Assembly: GCA_903858105.1 (NCBI GenBank)
Contig: CAIOHN010000237.1
Coordinates: 1-35,791, forward strand
Origin: an uncultured Pseudomonadota bacterium
GTDB taxonomy: Bacteria; Pseudomonadota; Gammaproteobacteria; Methylococcales; Methylomonadaceae
Length of the DNA stretch: 35,791 bases
Direction: 5' to 3'
Shown here: positions 1 to 10,180 of the stretch, piece after piece
How positions within the stretch are numbered: the stretch's first letter is position 1
How the letters are laid out: every line of letters starts with the position of its first letter
The notes under the pieces: generated by a model
Told to the model about the DNA's origin: nothing
The model's input: the letters and a program-made list of their open reading frames with translations, nothing else
The model's database searches: none
Made by a program: the position numbers and the translations under genes

Positions 1-50
1 TTACTAACACAAAATGCGGGGTTTTTGGCGGCGATGTCGTGATTTTGGTC

Positions 51-82
51 CGTAGCCTGGATGAAACAAAGCGCAATCCGGG
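51..82. repeat. REP-like palindromic unit (CGTAGCCTGGATGAAACAAAGCGCAATCCGGG)
   Basis: CCTGGAT...ATCCGGG inverted arms; resembles the widespread GTAGCCCGGATGAAGCGCAGCGCAATCCGGG intergenic repeat of gammaproteobacteria. Confidence 0.55.
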
Positions 83-448
83 TTGATTGAAGCGACAGTC
101 TGTAGTCACCTTAAGAGCGCCAATCTAAAATTACCAACTTCCACTACTCAGTCTTTGCCCCAAAAAATACTACAGTCGCAGCGTAGTAGCAAAAACCAGC
201 CAAACCGTCCGCGCATTTCTGCCAATTTCCCAAAATAATACCTTTCAAATAACAAACTATACGTTTGCCATACGCCGCGCTATAGCGCTGAGTGGCGATT
301 GAGAATTACGATATGCACCGGTTGACATGGAAAGGAGTTTTCATGGCAACCGATTGATTTTATTCTGTAATTCGGTGCGGGGGACGAAACGGATTCGAGC
401 AGTGATTTTTCATGCTGAAAAATAATAAAAACCTATCTACAACGAGGA

Positions 449-1726
449 ATGTTTATGCAATGCACCAACCGACTGTTTAAATTAAAAGCGCTGGCTATCG
501 CCATATTGGCGTGCCAAGGCGTGAGTTTCGATGCCGCAGCTGCTGCCCCATGCAAATTAATCACCGCAGCGCGGGTGTTTGACGGTATCAACCCACCTCA
601 AGCCAATATGAGTGTGTTAATTGTCGGCGACAAAGTACAACAGGTTGGGACCTATGCGGCATTGAAAGGACAATGTGCCAGTCAGTTAAATTTAGGCGAC
701 GCCACCATACTGCCTGGATTCATTGAATCGCATGCGCACGTAACCTTTCAGAATGTTAGAAAAGACGCAGTGCTGGAGCATGGCATCACCACCGTACAAG
801 ATACCGGCGGTCCGTTATTACCGCCCCAAGGCGGCAATGGCTCGCTGCGTTTGTTGAGCACCGGCCCCATTATCCAGGCCCAAGACGGATACCCATTAAA
901 TATTTTTTCCGCGGATGGTGTGGGCGGCTACGACAAAATCGGCGTCAATATTGCCGAAACTGCAACCGAAAGCGAAGTTAAGCAAGTCGTTACGGATTTG
1001 GTCAACGGCGGCGCCACGGCGGTTAAAATTTCCCTGGAAGTCGGCGGCGAAGCTGGAGCTCCCTGGATGATGGCGCATGGCGAAACCCCAGTGCCGCCCA
1101 ATGCCGGCAACTGGCCAATCCTGTCCGCACAACACGTACAATGGATTGTGCAACAAGCGCATTTGCTGGGTAAGCGGGTTATCGCACATGTTGGCGAAGA
1201 CGTGGGATTTGCCCGTGCGTTCAATAGCGGGGTTGACGAATTGGCACATATGCCTTGCGCGCAAATCAACAGCGAATTACTCCACGAGGCCGTGCATTCC
1301 GGTGCTGTTACATTTGTAACCACCGTTGATACCTTGGGCTCTTGTGCCGGCATCCACGCCAACATGCACGAAATTGCGCATGTCGTCGAAGGTCATGCCC
1401 CGGAGATCGCATATCCATTTATTTACGGCTCGGAAGTGGCCCACGACAATGTGCCTTGGGGGATCAACGGCGAAGAAATGCATTTAATGTTGCATTTGGG
1501 CAGCGGTAGCAGCATCGATTTTGCCGACGTGATGAACGTGATGACGGCTGCAACTTCAAAAGCCGGTGCGCGACTGGGCATCCCTGGCCTGGGTTCCTTG
1601 GTAGCCAACGCACCCGCCGATTTGATTGCGGTAAAAGGCAATCCATTTGAAAGATTCAAATTGCTGGAGTATCCAGACTTGGTCATGTCTGGCGGAAAGT
1701 TGGTGGTCTACAAGTTTCAGCGCTAG
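449..1726 (+). CDS. Secreted metal-dependent amidohydrolase (imidazolonepropionase-like)
   Basis: 425 aa ORF; N-terminal signal-like segment (ALAIAILACQGVSFDAAAAA), ILPGFIESHAHV metal-binding HxH motif, C-terminal G..AD(L)IAVKGNP typical of amidohydrolases. Confidence 0.85.
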   Translation: MFMQCTNRLFKLKALAIAILACQGVSFDAAAAAPCKLITAARVFDGINPPQANMSVLIVGDKVQQVGTYAALKGQCASQLNLGDATILPGFIESHAHVTFQNVRKDAVLEHGITTVQDTGGPLLPPQGGNGSLRLLSTGPIIQAQDGYPLNIFSADGVGGYDKIGVNIAETATESEVKQVVTDLVNGGATAVKISLEVGGEAGAPWMMAHGETPVPPNAGNWPILSAQHVQWIVQQAHLLGKRVIAHVGEDVGFARAFNSGVDELAHMPCAQINSELLHEAVHSGAVTFVTTVDTLGSCAGIHANMHEIAHVVEGHAPEIAYPFIYGSEVAHDNVPWGINGEEMHLMLHLGSGSSIDFADVMNVMTAATSKAGARLGIPGLGSLVANAPADLIAVKGNPFERFKLLEYPDLVMSGGKLVVYKFQR

Positions 1727-1846
1727 CCGAAATTTAAACCGCCGAAACCGGCTGCCGGGGTTTTGAGTAGGCTCAACTGTGTGGTGTAGCCAAGTCTTAA
1801 CCCCGTCGTAATCGTGATCTTTTACTTGCGCTATAACGCTAATTCC

Positions 1847-2476
1847 ATGAAAAAAATAGATTTTGTATCCTTATTCCTTATATGGCTTTGTCTGGGCAGC
1901 AATGCCGCTCAGGCTAATGTATTGACATTTGACGACGTCGCCACCGATCCAGGTAGTACCTGGGAGGCTATTCCCAATGGCTATGGCGGTTTAAATTGGT
2001 CTAACTTTTGGGTGCTTGCGCCGCAGTTGGATCTTAGTCTGGATCCATCGCTGGGCTGGCAAAATGGTTTGGTGTCTGGAGATTTCCTGGCCTACAATCA
2101 AGCGGGTGCTGTAGCCGAGGTGTCTTCTGGCAGTGTGTTTGATTTTGACGGCGCTTACTTTAACGCGTCTTATCGCGACGGGTTGCAAGTGACGGCAACT
2201 GGTTGGAAAAACGGTGCGCAGTTGTATCAAACCAGTATCGAAGTCGATACCAATGCCGCGCAGTATTTCGCGTTTAACTTCAGCGGCATTGATAGTCTGC
2301 GTTTCGAATCCAGCGGCGGCATAGCGCCGGATGTCTGGGATGGTACTCAATTTAACATCGACAATTTCAGTTTTAAGCCAGCGCCGGTGCCGGTGCCTGC
2401 TGCGGTGTGGCTATTTGGCTCTGGAATCATCGGCTTGGCTGGTGCGGCTCGTCGTCGTCAGCTAATGCAGGCTTGA
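1847..2476 (+). CDS. PEP-CTERM sorting-domain protein (VPLPA-type), exported
   Basis: Signal peptide MKKIDFVSLFLIWLCLGSNAAQA; C-terminal PVPVPAAVWLFGSGIIGLAGAARRR is a typical PEP-CTERM tail. Start trimmed from ORF 1814 to ATG 1847. Confidence 0.85.
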   Translation: MKKIDFVSLFLIWLCLGSNAAQANVLTFDDVATDPGSTWEAIPNGYGGLNWSNFWVLAPQLDLSLDPSLGWQNGLVSGDFLAYNQAGAVAEVSSGSVFDFDGAYFNASYRDGLQVTATGWKNGAQLYQTSIEVDTNAAQYFAFNFSGIDSLRFESSGGIAPDVWDGTQFNIDNFSFKPAPVPVPAAVWLFGSGIIGLAGAARRRQLMQA

Positions 2477-2581
2477 TTGAGCAAACCCGAAGCAGGGCTA
2501 GGGTGTGGTGAGTTTACGAACCGCACCAATCGCCACGATGCGCTTTACGCTGTTCAGCACTTGTTACAGCGCTGATTTATA

Positions 2582-2625
2582 TCCCCTCACCCCAGCCCTC
2601 TCCCGGGGGGAGAGGGGGCTTATGA
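2582..2625. repeat. GC-rich palindromic repeat (CCCCTCACCCCAGCCCTCTCCC...GGGAGAGGGGGCT), copy 1
   Basis: Hairpin AGCCCTCTCCC/GGGGAGAGGGGGCT in a convergent intergenic region; related copies at 8502 and 18206. Confidence 0.7.
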
Positions 2626-2776
2626 AACCCAGCAGCTTAGAAGCTGGTTACATTATCATTCAACCCAGCCTACCTGTGCGAACCCAACATTAGCTTGATG
2701 TCAATTTGCTGACATTAGCAAAGCTTGAGCAAAGCCAGCACGTAAAGGCAATTTGCACGATGTTGTGACGCCACGG

Positions 2777-3409
2777 CTACTTGATATTTCGTACCAAAAA
2801 GTTCTTTTGCCCGCAGGATTTAGCCGCACTTTTTACTATGTCGGCACCGCATGCCTGTATTGCTCCGGTTTTATCCAGGCAGATAAACATTTCCTTAAAA
2901 AAACGACCGCCGCCAGCACAAAACGGCGCTATGGCATAGTCTGCCAACCAAGGATTTGCGTCGGTAAAGGCTTTTTGCAAGCCCTCAGTGGTGGTGCGGA
3001 ATGGCTGTTTCGGTTGTTGGTAGTCAGCTGGAATGGCGACTTTGCTTTTTAATGATTGGGATAATTGAAAATAGCCGGTCTGAGTCAGTCCAGAGCAAGT
3101 GCCGTGTTTTTCCCATTCATGTTCAAACAAAAATTCCGAGGGATATAGATTGGGAAAGGCTTGTGCTTGACTCGGCGCGTAGCGTTCCTGGGTACAAAAA
3201 CTGGGATAACCGACATTATATTGCGGCCACAAGCCATGCAGCACCAAATCCAGTTTCTTGCCGCATTGCTCAGAATCTTTAGGCTGTTCTGCGCAAAAAC
3301 TGGGCGACCAGGACAAAGCCAGCACATAACCGTCAAACTTACCCGGCTTGCCCTTGGCGACAGCGGCAGTCGTAAAAACCGCCAAAAGTAGCAACAACAC
3401 TATATTCAT
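2777..3409 (-). CDS. Ribonuclease T2 family protein, secreted
   Basis: Conserved active-site segments LHGLWPQY (CAS I) and HEWEKHGTC (CAS II); N-terminal signal peptide. Confidence 0.92.
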   Translation of the reverse strand: MNIVLLLLLAVFTTAAVAKGKPGKFDGYVLALSWSPSFCAEQPKDSEQCGKKLDLVLHGLWPQYNVGYPSFCTQERYAPSQAQAFPNLYPSEFLFEHEWEKHGTCSGLTQTGYFQLSQSLKSKVAIPADYQQPKQPFRTTTEGLQKAFTDANPWLADYAIAPFCAGGGRFFKEMFICLDKTGAIQACGADIVKSAAKSCGQKNFLVRNIK

Positions 3410-3463
3410 AACACGTTTCCGGTTGGAGTAACTGTAAGGGCCAATTAATGCGCCCCTCGTGGT

Positions 3464-6340
3464 TTAAATCATCAATTGCTGCCAAATCCTATCGACTTCT
3501 GCGCGCAATTCCTTAAATTCATCGCCCTGAGCGGTGGCGCTGTGGTCTTTCAGTACCTGATGATGGCCATAATCGCGATACGCGCAATAGGCTTTTTTTA
3601 ATAACACCGCGTCGGCAGCGCTGATAAAGTCGTGTTGCTGCAAACCCTCCAGCAAACGCACGTTATCGGTATAAGTTGCCAGGTCAGGGTGCTTGGCGGT
3701 TTCGGCCAGTACGCCAAATTGCACCATAAACTCGATGTCGGCAATGCCGCCGTGGCTTTGTTTAAGGTCGAACACGTCCGGGTCTTTGGGGGCCAGATTG
3801 TCGCGCATTTTTTCGCGCATCTCCCGCACTTCGGTTTTCAGCAGGTCGCGATCTCTGGCTATGCCCAGGATTCGACCGCGTATTGCTGCGTAGCTTTGCT
3901 GCAAGGCTTCGTCGCCCACTACGCACCGGGCGCGCACCAGGGCTTGATGCTCCCAGGTCCAGGCTTCGTTTTTCAGATAAGCCTCGTAATGATCGATATG
4001 CGTCACCAGCAAGCCTGAGTCGCCGTTGGGGCGTAAGCGTAAATCCGCTTCGTACAGGATGCCGGACAACATTTTTGTATCCAGAATGTGTCTGATCTTT
4101 TGGCCCAGACGCAGGTAAAATTGGCCGCAACTGATGGGTTTTTCGCCGTTGGTTTGTGCATCGCCGTCGGCACAATCGTATAAAAACACCAGATCAAGAT
4201 CAGAGCCATAGCCCAACTCGATACCGCCGAATTTACCAAAAGCGACAATCGCAAAATGCTGGGGCGTTGGCCCAGTGCCGGGTGGAAAGCCGTGTTTGCT
4301 GACCAGCATTTGCCAGGCGCGCTCCAGTACTTGTTCCAGAATGGCTTCCGCAGTCCAGGTCAGATAATCGCTGACGATCATCACCGGGATGGCGCCCATG
4401 ATGTCGGCAGCCGCCACTCTCAACACGTTTAGGTGTTTGAACTGCCGCAAAGCGATCATCAGTTGTTCGCTATCCTGGGCGTCAATTTTATTCAGTTCGC
4501 GTTGTAAATCCTCGCGCAGCGCCTGTTTTTGTAAAGGCTCGTAAAGTGAGCGGGTATCCAGTAATTCATCGAACAGAATCGGATACAAGGATAGATATTC
4601 GCAAATCCAGGGGCTCGCCGCCGCCAGTTTTATCAATTGCCCCAGCGCATCAGGATTTTCCGCCAGCAAGGCCAGGTAAACATTGCGACCGGCCACCGCT
4701 TCAAACAAATCCAGGATGCGCAGCAAGGTGACATTGGCGTTTTCGCAACTGGGTACTTGTTCGATCAGTTGCGGCATCAATCTATCCAACACCGCCGCGC
4801 CTTTGCTGGTCATGCGTTTTACGGCGTGGGATTCTTTAAAATCGAGGATGGCTTTTTGAATCGTTACCGGGTCGGTAAAGCCGTAGTCGGTTAAGGTCTC
4901 CAGGGCCATTTCGTCGTCGGCACCGCTGGTCCAGATCAAACGGGCGCTTTGTTGTTTATTGTCCTGGTCGCTAAGCGAAAATACTTGTTCAAAAATCTCC
5001 TGCACTTGGGTGCGGACGCTATCCAATTCGGTTTTGAAGGCCTGCCAATCCTCAAAATCCAGCGAGTACGCCAAAATCGCTTGCACCAGCGGGTTGCCGG
5101 GTAAGTCGTGAGTTTGTCGGTCTTGATATTGTTGAATGTGATTTTCCACCCGCCGCAAAAAGCGATACGCAAATGTCAGGCTTGCTACATCTTCGGCAGC
5201 CATTAATTGTAATTCTTCCAGCACCGCCAGGATGGTTTGAATCTCGCGCTGTTGCAAGGCCGGGTCTTGACCACCTCGAATCAATTGAAAAGCCTGGCCG
5301 ATAAATTCCACTTCGCGGATGCCACCCGGTCCCAGTTTGACATTGTCGGCTCGGTCGCGGCGTCTAAGTTCCTGGGCAATCTGGAATTTTAAGGAACGCA
5401 GTTCCTCGAAAGCGCCGTAATCCAAATAGCGGCGATACACAAAGGGTTTGATCAGCGCGGCTAATTGCTTGCCGGTATTAAAGTCGCCGGCCACCTGACG
5501 GGCTTTGATCATGGCGTAGCGTTCCCATTCCCTGGCTTGCGTCAGGTAATATTGTGCCATACCATCAAAGTTCATAATCAAGGGCCCGCTGTCGCCAAAC
5601 GGCCGCAAGCGCACGTCGGTTCTAAACACAAAGCCATCGACGGTAATTTCATCCAGCATTTTGACCAGGGAGCGGCAGATGCGGGTGAAGAACTCGCTAT
5701 AACTGATTTCTTTTTTCTCGGTTAGCACACCGTCTTCGGCATACGCAAAGATCAGGTCTATATCGGACGAATAATTCAATTCCCAGGCACCAAGTTTGCC
5801 CATGCCCAGCACCACGATGTTAAACGGCGTACCATCTGCCAGTGCAGGCGTACCCCAGCGCTGGCATGCCTGAGCGTATAAAAAATCCAGGGCGGTTTGA
5901 ATGCAAACTTCTGCCAAGCGGGTCAGGTCGGTCAGGGTCTCGTCCAGATCTGACCAACCGGCCAGATCGCGCCAGGCGATGCGCAGCATTTCCCGGCGAC
6001 GAAATAGGCGTAATTGCTTGGCTAAAGCGGGTTCGCTATCCGCTGGGGCTTGTTGCAGAGCGGCTTGGTAATCGTCGCGGCGCAGCGGGGAGAATAGATC
6101 GTTGGATGTAACCAGTTCTGGAATCAGGTCGGGATTTCGCAGCCAGCTTTCGGTAATAAATTGACTGCAGGCGCATACCTTCAATGCTGACGCGCTAAAT
6201 ACGGCATTGTCAAAAATTGTCAGCTGTTCTGAGCTAAGCTTTTCATCAAGCTGCGCACAAAAATCCGTAGCCATACTTTGCAATTCATCCGGCAAATGCA
6301 CTGAATGCTGAGATAACGAATCAAAAAGTGACATGAGCAA
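3464..6340 (-). CDS. glnE: Bifunctional glutamine synthetase adenylyltransferase/adenylyl-removing enzyme
   Basis: 958 aa; duplicated nucleotidyltransferase motifs GMGKLGAWELNYSSDIDLIF and AFGKFGGIELGYGSDLDLVFLYD; GPGGIREVEF / HGGIADIEFMVQ. Confidence 0.97.
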   Translation of the reverse strand: MLMSLFDSLSQHSVHLPDELQSMATDFCAQLDEKLSSEQLTIFDNAVFSASALKVCACSQFITESWLRNPDLIPELVTSNDLFSPLRRDDYQAALQQAPADSEPALAKQLRLFRRREMLRIAWRDLAGWSDLDETLTDLTRLAEVCIQTALDFLYAQACQRWGTPALADGTPFNIVVLGMGKLGAWELNYSSDIDLIFAYAEDGVLTEKKEISYSEFFTRICRSLVKMLDEITVDGFVFRTDVRLRPFGDSGPLIMNFDGMAQYYLTQAREWERYAMIKARQVAGDFNTGKQLAALIKPFVYRRYLDYGAFEELRSLKFQIAQELRRRDRADNVKLGPGGIREVEFIGQAFQLIRGGQDPALQQREIQTILAVLEELQLMAAEDVASLTFAYRFLRRVENHIQQYQDRQTHDLPGNPLVQAILAYSLDFEDWQAFKTELDSVRTQVQEIFEQVFSLSDQDNKQQSARLIWTSGADDEMALETLTDYGFTDPVTIQKAILDFKESHAVKRMTSKGAAVLDRLMPQLIEQVPSCENANVTLLRILDLFEAVAGRNVYLALLAENPDALGQLIKLAAASPWICEYLSLYPILFDELLDTRSLYEPLQKQALREDLQRELNKIDAQDSEQLMIALRQFKHLNVLRVAAADIMGAIPVMIVSDYLTWTAEAILEQVLERAWQMLVSKHGFPPGTGPTPQHFAIVAFGKFGGIELGYGSDLDLVFLYDCADGDAQTNGEKPISCGQFYLRLGQKIRHILDTKMLSGILYEADLRLRPNGDSGLLVTHIDHYEAYLKNEAWTWEHQALVRARCVVGDEALQQSYAAIRGRILGIARDRDLLKTEVREMREKMRDNLAPKDPDVFDLKQSHGGIADIEFMVQFGVLAETAKHPDLATYTDNVRLLEGLQQHDFISAADAVLLKKAYCAYRDYGHHQVLKDHSATAQGDEFKELRAEVDRIWQQLMI

Positions 6341-6512
6341 TATCCTGGTTGCGAGGCTGAAACAGCATGATACCTAAACTGCAAGCCGTACCCTAGATGC
6401 CGACTGAAAAAATATCCACATGCCGATTAAGGTACACTTTCCGCGACCCATAGCCAGACGGTTGGTTATGCCAAATTATTATTAAATAGTTGATAGAGCA
6501 GGAGAGCAGGGT

Positions 6513-6989
6513 GTGAAAACCAAATTTATAGTGGCGATGGTATTGATTTTGAACGGCTGTTCCAGTTCGCAGACAAAACACGACCATGTCGAAGGTGGCC
6601 GCAGTCAAACCGGTCAACCTGCTTTGCATGCCGTACGCGACTCGCAATTACGTGAGTTGATGGCGCGCATGGACAGCCTGATGCAGGAGCGCTTTATGAC
6701 CGAGCAGCAAGTGGACACCGAACGGCGCAAATATTCGCGGCAAATTGCGGAAACCGCCCGGAATTTATCGGGTAATGTCGATAACATTATCAGTAAGTTG
6801 CCAGGTTTGCAGCTAAGCGCCAGCGAACAAACTGCGTTTCTGGCCCTGGCAGGCAAATTGCGAGACGAGACTCGCGAGTTGCAGCGGCTTGCCGAGCAAA
6901 ATCACATAGATGCCATACCGGATAGCCTGCATGAGATTAATACCACCTGTACATCTTGCCACGCCTTGTTTAGAAAGCTTGGGGGCTAA
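6513..6989 (+). CDS. Predicted lipoprotein with C-terminal CxxCH heme-binding motif (cytochrome c'/c556-like)
   Basis: Lipobox-like ILNGCSSS at N-terminus; single CTSCHALFRK at the extreme C-terminus; helical middle region. Confidence 0.7.
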   Translation: MKTKFIVAMVLILNGCSSSQTKHDHVEGGRSQTGQPALHAVRDSQLRELMARMDSLMQERFMTEQQVDTERRKYSRQIAETARNLSGNVDNIISKLPGLQLSASEQTAFLALAGKLRDETRELQRLAEQNHIDAIPDSLHEINTTCTSCHALFRKLGG

Positions 6990-8480
6990 TTGAGCATGCT
7001 AAAACCCGCAGCCAAAATCATCTTGATTTTACTGAGTTGTTTGTTCAGCACGACGACCTTGGCCGCCGATGAGGATATCAAGACTTTGCTGAAAGCCTTG
7101 AGCCAGCAGGTTACCCAGTTGCAGAGCCAGGTTGAGCGCTCCAATTCCCGGATTGAGCAGCTTGAGCAGGAGGTTCAGCAATACCGCGCGGGTCAAGTAG
7201 CTGGGAACAAAACGTTGGCTACTAATTCGACAGGCCAAGCGGCTGCGCCATCGGTTGCAACTGCTTCTGTGATGGACAACGACAAGGCCAAAGAAAAGCC
7301 CGCGGTGACGGTAGGCGATGTCAAAGGTACTTTTAAAATTCCGGGTACTGATACCTCCGTGGGTATGGGGGGATTTGTAAAAATGGATACCTTGTTTAAT
7401 AGCGTGAGTGCAGGGCGAGACAGGCTGGGTGATCAGCAACTGGCGCTGTCGCAAATACCGATAGGTGCGATTGGAGAGCGTGGCCAGATTACTTTTCACG
7501 GCAAGGAAAGCCGGTTATGGTTCAAATCCTTTACACCCAGTAACTGGGGTGACATCAACACTTATATGGAAATGGATTTTTACGGCGACGCGGCGACCTA
7601 CACCTATACGCCGCGCTTGCGACATGCCTATGGCTCAATCGGTCATTTCTTGGCGGGGCAAACCTGGACTACTTTTCTTAACGTAGCGGCGTTGCCGGAT
7701 ACGCTGGATGTCGGCGGTTCGGCTGGCGCAATGTTAAGTTTGCGGCAGCCGCTGGCGCGTTGGAGTGAACCGTTTAATGTGATGGATACGCCGATGGAGT
7801 TGCAAGTGGCGCTGGAGGCACCGCGTAGCAGGCTGTGGGTGGATAATCGACTTGAAACCGGCGCGGCCAACCGGGCTGGCGCCAGCGATCCCAATCTGGA
7901 TGCGGCTTACTACACAACACCCAATGCTGATCGCTACCCAGACCTGGTGGCCCGGCTCAATCTAAACCCGTCATGGGGCAATCTGTCTTTGGCGGCTATG
8001 GGCAGACAGGTGCGCTATACCAATAGCGTGACAGGTTATAGGCAGGACGCCTGGGGTGGCGGTGTGAATGCGGCTGGGCGGATCAGCACCTTTGGTTTGG
8101 ATAATATTCGTTTCACGGCCCATTATGGAAAAGGCGATGCGCGTTATGTATCCACCAACAATACGTTTGCTGATGCCACGCTGACTAACCGTGGAGCAAT
8201 CGATCTGGTCGATACCTACGGCGGCATGCTGTCTTATCAGTATTGGTGGGATAAGCAATGGCGTTCCAGTGTCACTTATGGCTTCTCGCAAGCCGATTAT
8301 CCAGCCTATGCTAATTCGGTATTGAGCAGGCAGGTGCAATCAGTACACGCCAATCTCTTGTGGAGCCCGGTCAGCCAGGCCATGTTGGGTGTGGAATATA
8401 CATACGCGACGCGCGAGTTGATCGATGGTCGCGACGGTCTGTTGCAGCGGGTGCAGTTTTCGGCGCGGTATAGTTTTTAA
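6990..8480 (+). CDS. DcaP-like outer-membrane porin
   Basis: Signal peptide, coiled-coil N-terminus (LLKALSQQVTQLQSQVERSNSRIEQLEQEVQQ), FLAGQTWTTFLNVAALPDTLDVGGSAGAM motif, terminal aromatic (ARYSF). Start may be ATG 6996. Confidence 0.75.
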   Translation: MSMLKPAAKIILILLSCLFSTTTLAADEDIKTLLKALSQQVTQLQSQVERSNSRIEQLEQEVQQYRAGQVAGNKTLATNSTGQAAAPSVATASVMDNDKAKEKPAVTVGDVKGTFKIPGTDTSVGMGGFVKMDTLFNSVSAGRDRLGDQQLALSQIPIGAIGERGQITFHGKESRLWFKSFTPSNWGDINTYMEMDFYGDAATYTYTPRLRHAYGSIGHFLAGQTWTTFLNVAALPDTLDVGGSAGAMLSLRQPLARWSEPFNVMDTPMELQVALEAPRSRLWVDNRLETGAANRAGASDPNLDAAYYTTPNADRYPDLVARLNLNPSWGNLSLAAMGRQVRYTNSVTGYRQDAWGGGVNAAGRISTFGLDNIRFTAHYGKGDARYVSTNNTFADATLTNRGAIDLVDTYGGMLSYQYWWDKQWRSSVTYGFSQADYPAYANSVLSRQVQSVHANLLWSPVSQAMLGVEYTYATRELIDGRDGLLQRVQFSARYSF

Positions 8481-8501
8481 TGATTTAATCGGAACCGCAA
8501 A

Positions 8502-8571
8502 TATCCCCTCTCCCTCAGGGAGAGGGCTAGGGTGAGGGGATGAAAAATTGATTTTAAGCCCCTCACCCCCA
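8502..8571. repeat. GC-rich palindromic repeat (ATCCCCTCTCCCTCAGGGAGAGGGCTAGGGTGAGGGGAT plus trailing CCCCTCACCCCC), copy 2
   Basis: Perfect CCCTCTCCCT/AGGGAGAGGG hairpin inside a convergent junction. Confidence 0.75.
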
Positions 8572-8598
8572 ATCGTTTACCTGAGTACCCACAGGGCA

Positions 8599-10167
8599 TT
8601 AACCATTCAGAAACGGCGACTGCAAAATCACCGCAGCGCTGATCATTGCCGCCGCAGTCAGAATCGTCCAGAGGGTGCGCTTGTTATTTCTTTGTAGCTG
8701 CTTGCGTAGCAGTGTCATTTCCCGCTGCTGATGCTGCATTTGTTGTTGCATCTGGGCGGCGCTTTGCACGGCTTGTAATACCAAGCCAGGAAACTCGGGC
8801 AGTTGCTCGGTGATTTCCGGGAACTTGCGCATCAGTTCTTTGATTTTTGCCGTCGGCCCCAGGCGCTGTTTAAACCAGTTTTCCAGAAACGGCTTGGCGG
8901 TTTGCCACAAATCCAGATCAGGATACAGTTGGCGGCCCAAGCCTTCTATGTTAAGCAGGGTTTTTTGCAGCAATACCAGTTGCGGTTGCACTACCATGTC
9001 GAAGCGGCGCGCGGTTTGGAATAGTCTTAACAGCAGCAAACCAAACGAAATATCTTTTAAGGGCTTCTCGAAAATCGGCTCGCAGACACTGCGAATCGCC
9101 GCTTCAAATTCTTCTACCCGCGTGGTGGCAGGCACCCAGCCGGATTCGATGTGCATCTGCGCAACGCGGCGGTAATCGTGGTTGAAAAACGCCAGAAAAT
9201 TTTCGGCCAGATAGCGCTGATCGGAACTGGACAGACTGCCGACGATACCAAAATCCACCGCCAGATATTTGTCCGGTAACTGCACGAAAATATTGCCGGG
9301 ATGCATGTCGGCATGGAAAAAGTTGTCGCGGAATACCTGGGTAAAAAAGATTTCCACGCCGCGCTCTGCCAGCTTTTTAAAATCGGCATTGCCTTTGCGT
9401 AAGGCGTCGATGTCGCCGACCGGTACGCCGTAAATGCGTTCCATCACCAGCACTTTGCGGCGGGTTAGCGGCCAGTGGATTTCCGGGATGTACAGCATCT
9501 CCGAGTTTTTGAAATTGGCGCGAATCGCACTGGCGTTGGAGGCTTCGCGCACCAAGTCCAGTTCGTCGAGAATGGTTTTTTCAAATTCGGCGACGATTTC
9601 CATCGCGCGCAAGCGGCGGGCGTCGGCCCAAAAGCGTTCCGCCAGACGGGCCAGTTCGTACAGCAAGCCCACATCGGAATGGATTTTGTCTTCAATATCC
9701 GGGCGCAGCACTTTAACGATGACTTTTTCGCCGCTATTCAGCGTGGCGGTGTGAACCTGGGCTACCGAGGCCGAGGCCAAAGGCTGCGGATCAAATTCGG
9801 CAAAGGCTTCTTCTATTGACTGACCCAGTTGCTGCTCGATAATTTTGCGGGCGGTGACTACCGAAAACGGCGGCACCTTATCCTGTAATTTGACCAGTTC
9901 TTCGGCGATGTCTTCCGGCAACAAGTCTTTACGGGTGGACAGGGTTTGGCCAAATTTGACGTAAATCGGTCCCAGGTCTTCCAGGGTTTTACGGATCCGT
10001 ACGCCGCGCGGTTCGCGCGCTTTGCTGGTCCAATAGTTGGGCGACAAAAACGCGATGTAACGAATGGGGCGGAATAGATGGGTTTTTAAAACAATTTCGT
10101 CCAGGCCGTGGAACATCATCACCCAGTTGATGTGGATGAGGCGCATCAAAATTTTCGGGCGAATCAC
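8599..10167 (-). CDS. ubiB: Ubiquinone biosynthesis regulatory protein kinase UbiB
   Basis: KxGQ motif region ([15 protein letters not shown]), [22 protein letters not shown]-terminal TM segment. Confidence 0.95.
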   Translation of the reverse strand: MIRPKILMRLIHINWVMMFHGLDEIVLKTHLFRPIRYIAFLSPNYWTSKAREPRGVRIRKTLEDLGPIYVKFGQTLSTRKDLLPEDIAEELVKLQDKVPPFSVVTARKIIEQQLGQSIEEAFAEFDPQPLASASVAQVHTATLNSGEKVIVKVLRPDIEDKIHSDVGLLYELARLAERFWADARRLRAMEIVAEFEKTILDELDLVREASNASAIRANFKNSEMLYIPEIHWPLTRRKVLVMERIYGVPVGDIDALRKGNADFKKLAERGVEIFFTQVFRDNFFHADMHPGNIFVQLPDKYLAVDFGIVGSLSSSDQRYLAENFLAFFNHDYRRVAQMHIESGWVPATTRVEEFEAAIRSVCEPIFEKPLKDISFGLLLLRLFQTARRFDMVVQPQLVLLQKTLLNIEGLGRQLYPDLDLWQTAKPFLENWFKQRLGPTAKIKELMRKFPEITEQLPEFPGLVLQAVQSAAQMQQQMQHQQREMTLLRKQLQRNNKRTLWTILTAAAMISAAVILQSPFLNG

Positions 10168-10180
10168 GGCTGTTGTCCTT

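Noticed and set aside
896-1686. Several antisense ORFs (896-1264, 928-1365, 1277-1483, 1423-1686) opposite the amidohydrolase
   Set aside because: They lie entirely inside a strong coding gene with no recognisable domains; typical spurious shadow ORFs. The same applies to antisense ORFs inside glnE, ubiB, the TonB receptor and the PEPCK-like gene.
1733-1765. Possible terminator AAACCGGCTGCCGGGGTTTTG after the amidohydrolase gene
   Set aside because: Short imperfect stem and short T-run; plausible but not convincing by eye.
2690-2745. Possible hairpin TAGCTTGATGTCAATTTGCTGACATTAGCAAAGCTT
   Set aside because: Short, mismatched arms and no T-run; too weak to call as a terminator or regulatory element.
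2505-3052. Small + strand ORFs 2505-2693 and 2753-3052
   Set aside because: The first spans the palindromic repeat; the second is antisense to ribonuclease T2. No supporting domain features.
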